Translations under genes and position numbers: made by a program
In this document: piece by piece, positions 61,201 to 64,000 of the stretch
Numbering within the stretch: the stretch's first letter is position 1
Layout of the letters: each line of letters starts with the position of its first letter
Origin: Henricia sp. BOLD:AAB3569
Taxonomy: Eukaryota > Echinodermata > Asteroidea > Spinulosida > Echinasteridae
Length of the DNA stretch: 64,000 nt
Direction of reading: 5' to 3'
NCBI GenBank assembly: GCA_037783545.1
Contig: JBBELK010000970.1
Span: 1 to 64,000 of the forward strand
Notes under the pieces: generated by a model
What the model was told of the DNA's origin: nothing
Databases searched by the model: none
What the model saw: the letters and a program-made list of their open reading frames with translations, nothing else

Positions 61201-63842
61201 GGGAAAACTGGGTTGGGGCTTCCTGACTGCTCCCTCAACCCGTGGCTGTCTGTACACTCCTCTTTGGTGTACTCCTGACTCGTGCGCATGCTCAGTCCTT
61301 CGGACTGTCGTTGACACTGCCCAGTTTGGGACGGGAATTTGGTCAAAGTGTGGTCCAAACGTCGGCAAATTTGGAGGTCGAAACATTTTCCGACGAACTT
61401 CAAATTTTGCATGCTCCAAGCAATCTATATTGCGCACTTGTCCTAAACAAATGACAGACTTTCGCCGGGAAATGGCAGAGAAATTTCAGAGTTTAGGGAA
61501 AACTGGGTTGGGGCTTCCTGACTGCTCCCGCAACCCGTGGCTGTCTGTACACTCCTCTTTGGTGTACTCCTGACTCGTGCGCATGCTCAGTCCTTCGGAC
61601 TGTCGTTGACACTGCCCAGTTTGGGACGGGAATTTGGTCAAAGTGTAGTCCAAACGTCGGCAAATTTGGAGGTCGAAACATTTTCCGACGAACTTCAAAT
61701 TTTGCATGCTCCGAGCAATCTATATTGCGCACTTGTCCTAAACAAATGACAGACTTTCGCCGGGAAATGGCAGAGAAATTTCAGAGTTTAGGGAAAACTG
61801 GGTTGGGGCTTCCTGACTGCTCCCTCAACCCGTGGCTGTCTGTACACTCCTCTTTGGTGTACTCCTGACTCGTGCGCATGCTCAGTCCTTCGGACTGTCG
61901 TTGACACTGCCCAGTTTGGGACGGGAATTTGGTCAAAGTGTGGTCCAAACGTCGGCAAATTTGGAGGTCGAAAAATTGTCCGACGAACTTCAAATTTTGC
62001 ATGCTCCAAGCAATCTATATTGCGCACTTGTCCTTAACAAATGACAGACTTTCGCCGGGAAATGGCAGAGAAATTTCAGAGTTTAGGGAAAACTGGGTTG
62101 GGGCTTCCTGACTGCTCCCGCAACCCGTGGCTGTCTGTACACTCCTCTTTGGTGTACTCCTGACTCGTGCGCATGCTCAGTCCTTCGGACTGTCGTTGAC
62201 ACTGCCCAGTTTGGGACGGGAATTTGGTCAAAGTGTGGTCCAAACGTCGGCAAATTTGGAGGTCGAAAAATTTTCCGACGAACTTCAAATTTTGCATGCT
62301 CCAAGCAATCTATATTGCGCACTTGTCCTAAAAAAATGACAGACTTTCGCTGGGAAATGGCAGAGAAATTTCAGAGTTTAGGGAAAACTGGGTTGGGGCT
62401 TCCTGACTGCTCCCGCAACCCGTGGCTGTATGTACACTCCTCTTTGGTGTACTCCTGACTCGTGCGCATGCTCAGTCCTTCGGACTGTCGTTGACACTGC
62501 CCAGTTTGGGACGGGAATTTGGTCAAAGTGTGGTCCAAACCTCGGCAAATTTGGAAGTCGAAACATTTTCCGACGAACTTCAAATTTTGCATGCTCCAAG
62601 CAATCTATATTGCGCACTTGTCCTAAACAAATGACAGACTTTCGCCGGGAAATGGCAGAGAAATTTCAGAGTTTAGGGAAAACTGGGTTGGGGCTTCCTG
62701 ACTGCTCCCTCAACCCGTGGCTGTCTGTACACTCCTCTTTGGTGTACTCCTGACTCGTGCGCATGCTCAGTCCTTCGGACTGTCGTTGACACTGCCCAGT
62801 TTGGGACGGGAATTTGGTCAAAGTGTGGTCCAAACGTCGGCAAATTTGGAGGTCGAAACATTTTCCGACGAACTTCAAATTTTGCATGCTCCAAGCAATC
62901 TATATTGCGCACTTGTCCTAAACAAATGACAGACTTTCGCCGGGAAATGGCAGAGAAATTTCAGAGTTTAGGGAAAACTGGGTTGGGGCTTCCTGACTGC
63001 TCCCTCAACCCGTGGCTGTCTGTACACTCCTCTTTGGTGTACTCCTGACTCGTGCGCATGCTCAGTCCTTCGGACTGTCGTTGACACTGCCCAGTTTGGG
63101 ACGGGAATTTGGTCAAAGTGTGGTCCAAACGTCGGCAAATTTGGAGGTCGAAAAATTGTCCGACGAACTTCAAATTTTGCATGCTCCAAGCAATCTATAT
63201 TGCGCACTTGTCCTAAAAAAATGACAGACTTTCGCCGGGAAATGGCAGAGAAATTTCAGAGTTTAGGGAAAACTGGGTTGGGGCTTCCTGACTGCTCCCG
63301 CAACCCGTGGTTGTCTGTACACTCCTCTTTGGTGTACTCCTGACTCGTGCGCATGCTCAGTCCTTCGGACTGTCGTTGACACTGCCCAGTTTGGGACGGG
63401 AATTTGGTCAAAGTGTGGTCCAAACGTCGGCAATTTTGGAGGTCGAAACATTTTCCGACGAACTTCAAATTTTGCATGCTCCAAGCAATCTATATTGCGC
63501 ACTTGTCCTAAACAAATGACAGACTTTCGAAGGGGAAATGGCAGAGAAATTTCAGAGTTTAGGGAAAACTGGGTTGTGGCTTCCTGACTGCTCCCGCAAC
63601 CCGTGGCTGTCTGTACACTCCTCTTTGGTGTACTCCTGACTCGTGCGCATGCTCAGTCCTTCGGACTGTCGTTGACACTGCCCAGTTTGGGACGGGAATT
63701 TGGTCAAAGTGTGGTCCAAACGTCGGCAAATTTGGAGGTCGAAACATTTTCCGACGAACTTCAAATTTTGCATGCTCCAAGCAATCTATATTGCGCACTT
63801 GTCCTTAACAAATGACAGACTTTCGCCGGGAAATGGCAGAGA
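55289..63842. repeat. Interleaved block duplications at the right end (offsets 5312 and 6787 bp)
   Basis: 55289-56468 matches 60601-61780 at an offset of 5312 (CGCTGGGAAATGG, AAACCTCGGC, CCCTCAACCCG, AAGTGTAGTCC). 56469 to ~57055 matches 63256 to ~63842 at an offset of 6787 (CCGTGGTTGTC, GGCAATTTTGG, TTCGAAGGGGAAATGG, GGTTGTGGCTT). A two-monomer step (591 bp) repeats the TTCGAAGGGGAAATGG unit at 56740 and 57332. A three-monomer step (885 bp) repeats the GGGGAAACTGG unit at 59136 and 60021. Confidence 0.75.
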
Positions 63843-64000
63843 AATTTCAGAGTTTAGGGAAAACTGGGTTGGGGCTTCCTGACTGCTCCCGCAACCCGTG
63901 GCTGTCTGTACACTCCTCTTTGGTGTACTCCTGACTCGTGCGCATGCTCAGTCCTTCGGACTGTCGTTGACACTGCCCAGTTTGGGACGGGAATTTGGTC

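Larger units (their letters stand above)
27266..64000. repeat. Family B satellite array (~295 bp monomer, ~124 copies)
   Basis: Head-to-tail 295 bp units in the same orientation and phase as family A. Diagnostic sequences are TTTAGGGAAAACTGGG, TTGGGGCTTCCTGACTG, AACCCGTGGC, GTACACTCC, GTGTACTCC, GACACTGCCC, GGGAATTTGG, GTCGAAACATTTTCC or GTCGAAAAATTTTCC, and CCAAGCAATC. About 20 of 295 positions differ from family A. Subfamilies change along the array: transitional to ~29290; then units with CCCTCAACCCG, AAAATTGTCC or GGAGTTCG to ~35000; then mixed units with TCAGACGAAC, GGGACAACT and CTTAAAATTG to ~43000; then mostly GAAACATTTT units, with a GGGATGGG subset, to the right edge. The array runs off the window. 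No gene is seen in these 36.7 kb. Confidence 0.97.

Noticed and set aside
1-64000. Hundreds of short reading frames (70-305 codons) on both strands, repeated once per monomer
   Set aside because: They sit on a tandem satellite whose 295-296 bp period is not a multiple of three, many begin at TTG rather than ATG, variants do not favour third codon positions, and no known domain is seen. They are by-products of a stop-poor repeat.
1-64000. CRISPR-like regular repetition
   Set aside because: The repeat unit is ~295 bp with no unique spacers and no cas-like genes; it is continuous satellite DNA.
1-64000. The whole array, or its longer duplications, as an assembly artefact
   Set aside because: Not excluded, but the ordered single-base variants, the boundary and the unique LINE look like real long-read structure. 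Only spanning reads can settle exact copy number.
1-64000. A new multi-gene defence, secretion or biosynthetic system
   Set aside because: There are no non-repetitive coding genes other than the LINE remnant, so the window cannot hold such a system.

Overview
The window is almost wholly one tandem satellite array. From base 1 to base 64000 a ~295-297 bp monomer is repeated head to tail, in one orientation, about 213 times (roughly 89 copies of one family, then roughly 124 of another; counted from monomer phase, not by alignment). I see no host protein gene, tRNA, rRNA, CRISPR array or operon. Only one segment is not satellite: a 5'-truncated LINE (non-LTR retrotransposon) copy at about 23507-24267, on the minus strand. 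It carries a C-terminal ORF2 remnant, a 3' UTR with a hairpin, an AATAAA signal and a short GAACT-type tail. This marks the DNA as eukaryotic and almost certainly metazoan. The C-terminal protein motifs and the non-poly(A) tail resemble the CR1/L2/Rex1/Daphne-like groups, which are common in aquatic invertebrates, but I cannot name the species.

Layout. 1-23506: family A satellite (mostly 296 bp; an A7-A10 tract followed by GGGG). 23507-24267: LINE fragment. 24268 to ~27265: family A resumes in the same phase. ~27266-64000: family B (mostly 295 bp; the A-tract is replaced by GGGAAAACTGGG). The families differ at about 20 positions (~93% identical), while copies within a family differ at only a few. 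The switch lies inside a segment identical in both families. The first ~2 kb of B (27266 to ~29290) is a transitional subfamily.

Both families have a layered higher-order structure. Marked variants recur at fixed offsets: ~885-893 bp (3 monomers, at least six separate places), ~1181-1187 (4), 2073 (7), 2359 (8), 2951 (10), and 3477/3539 (12). The array therefore looks built by repeated local block duplication, with some blocks copied over 9-16 kb. Three family A monomers share one 79 bp internal deletion flanked by GCA microhomology.

Nothing here works as a set of cooperating genes. The many short reading frames are by-products of a stop-poor monomer. The most informative items are the higher-order repeat (HOR) history, the A/B boundary, the LINE with a recognisable empty-site paralogue at 26310, and the small inverted repeats and NRF1-like site in every monomer. 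I did not find a new gene system. Block limits are judged from diagnostic variants by eye and are good to about one monomer.
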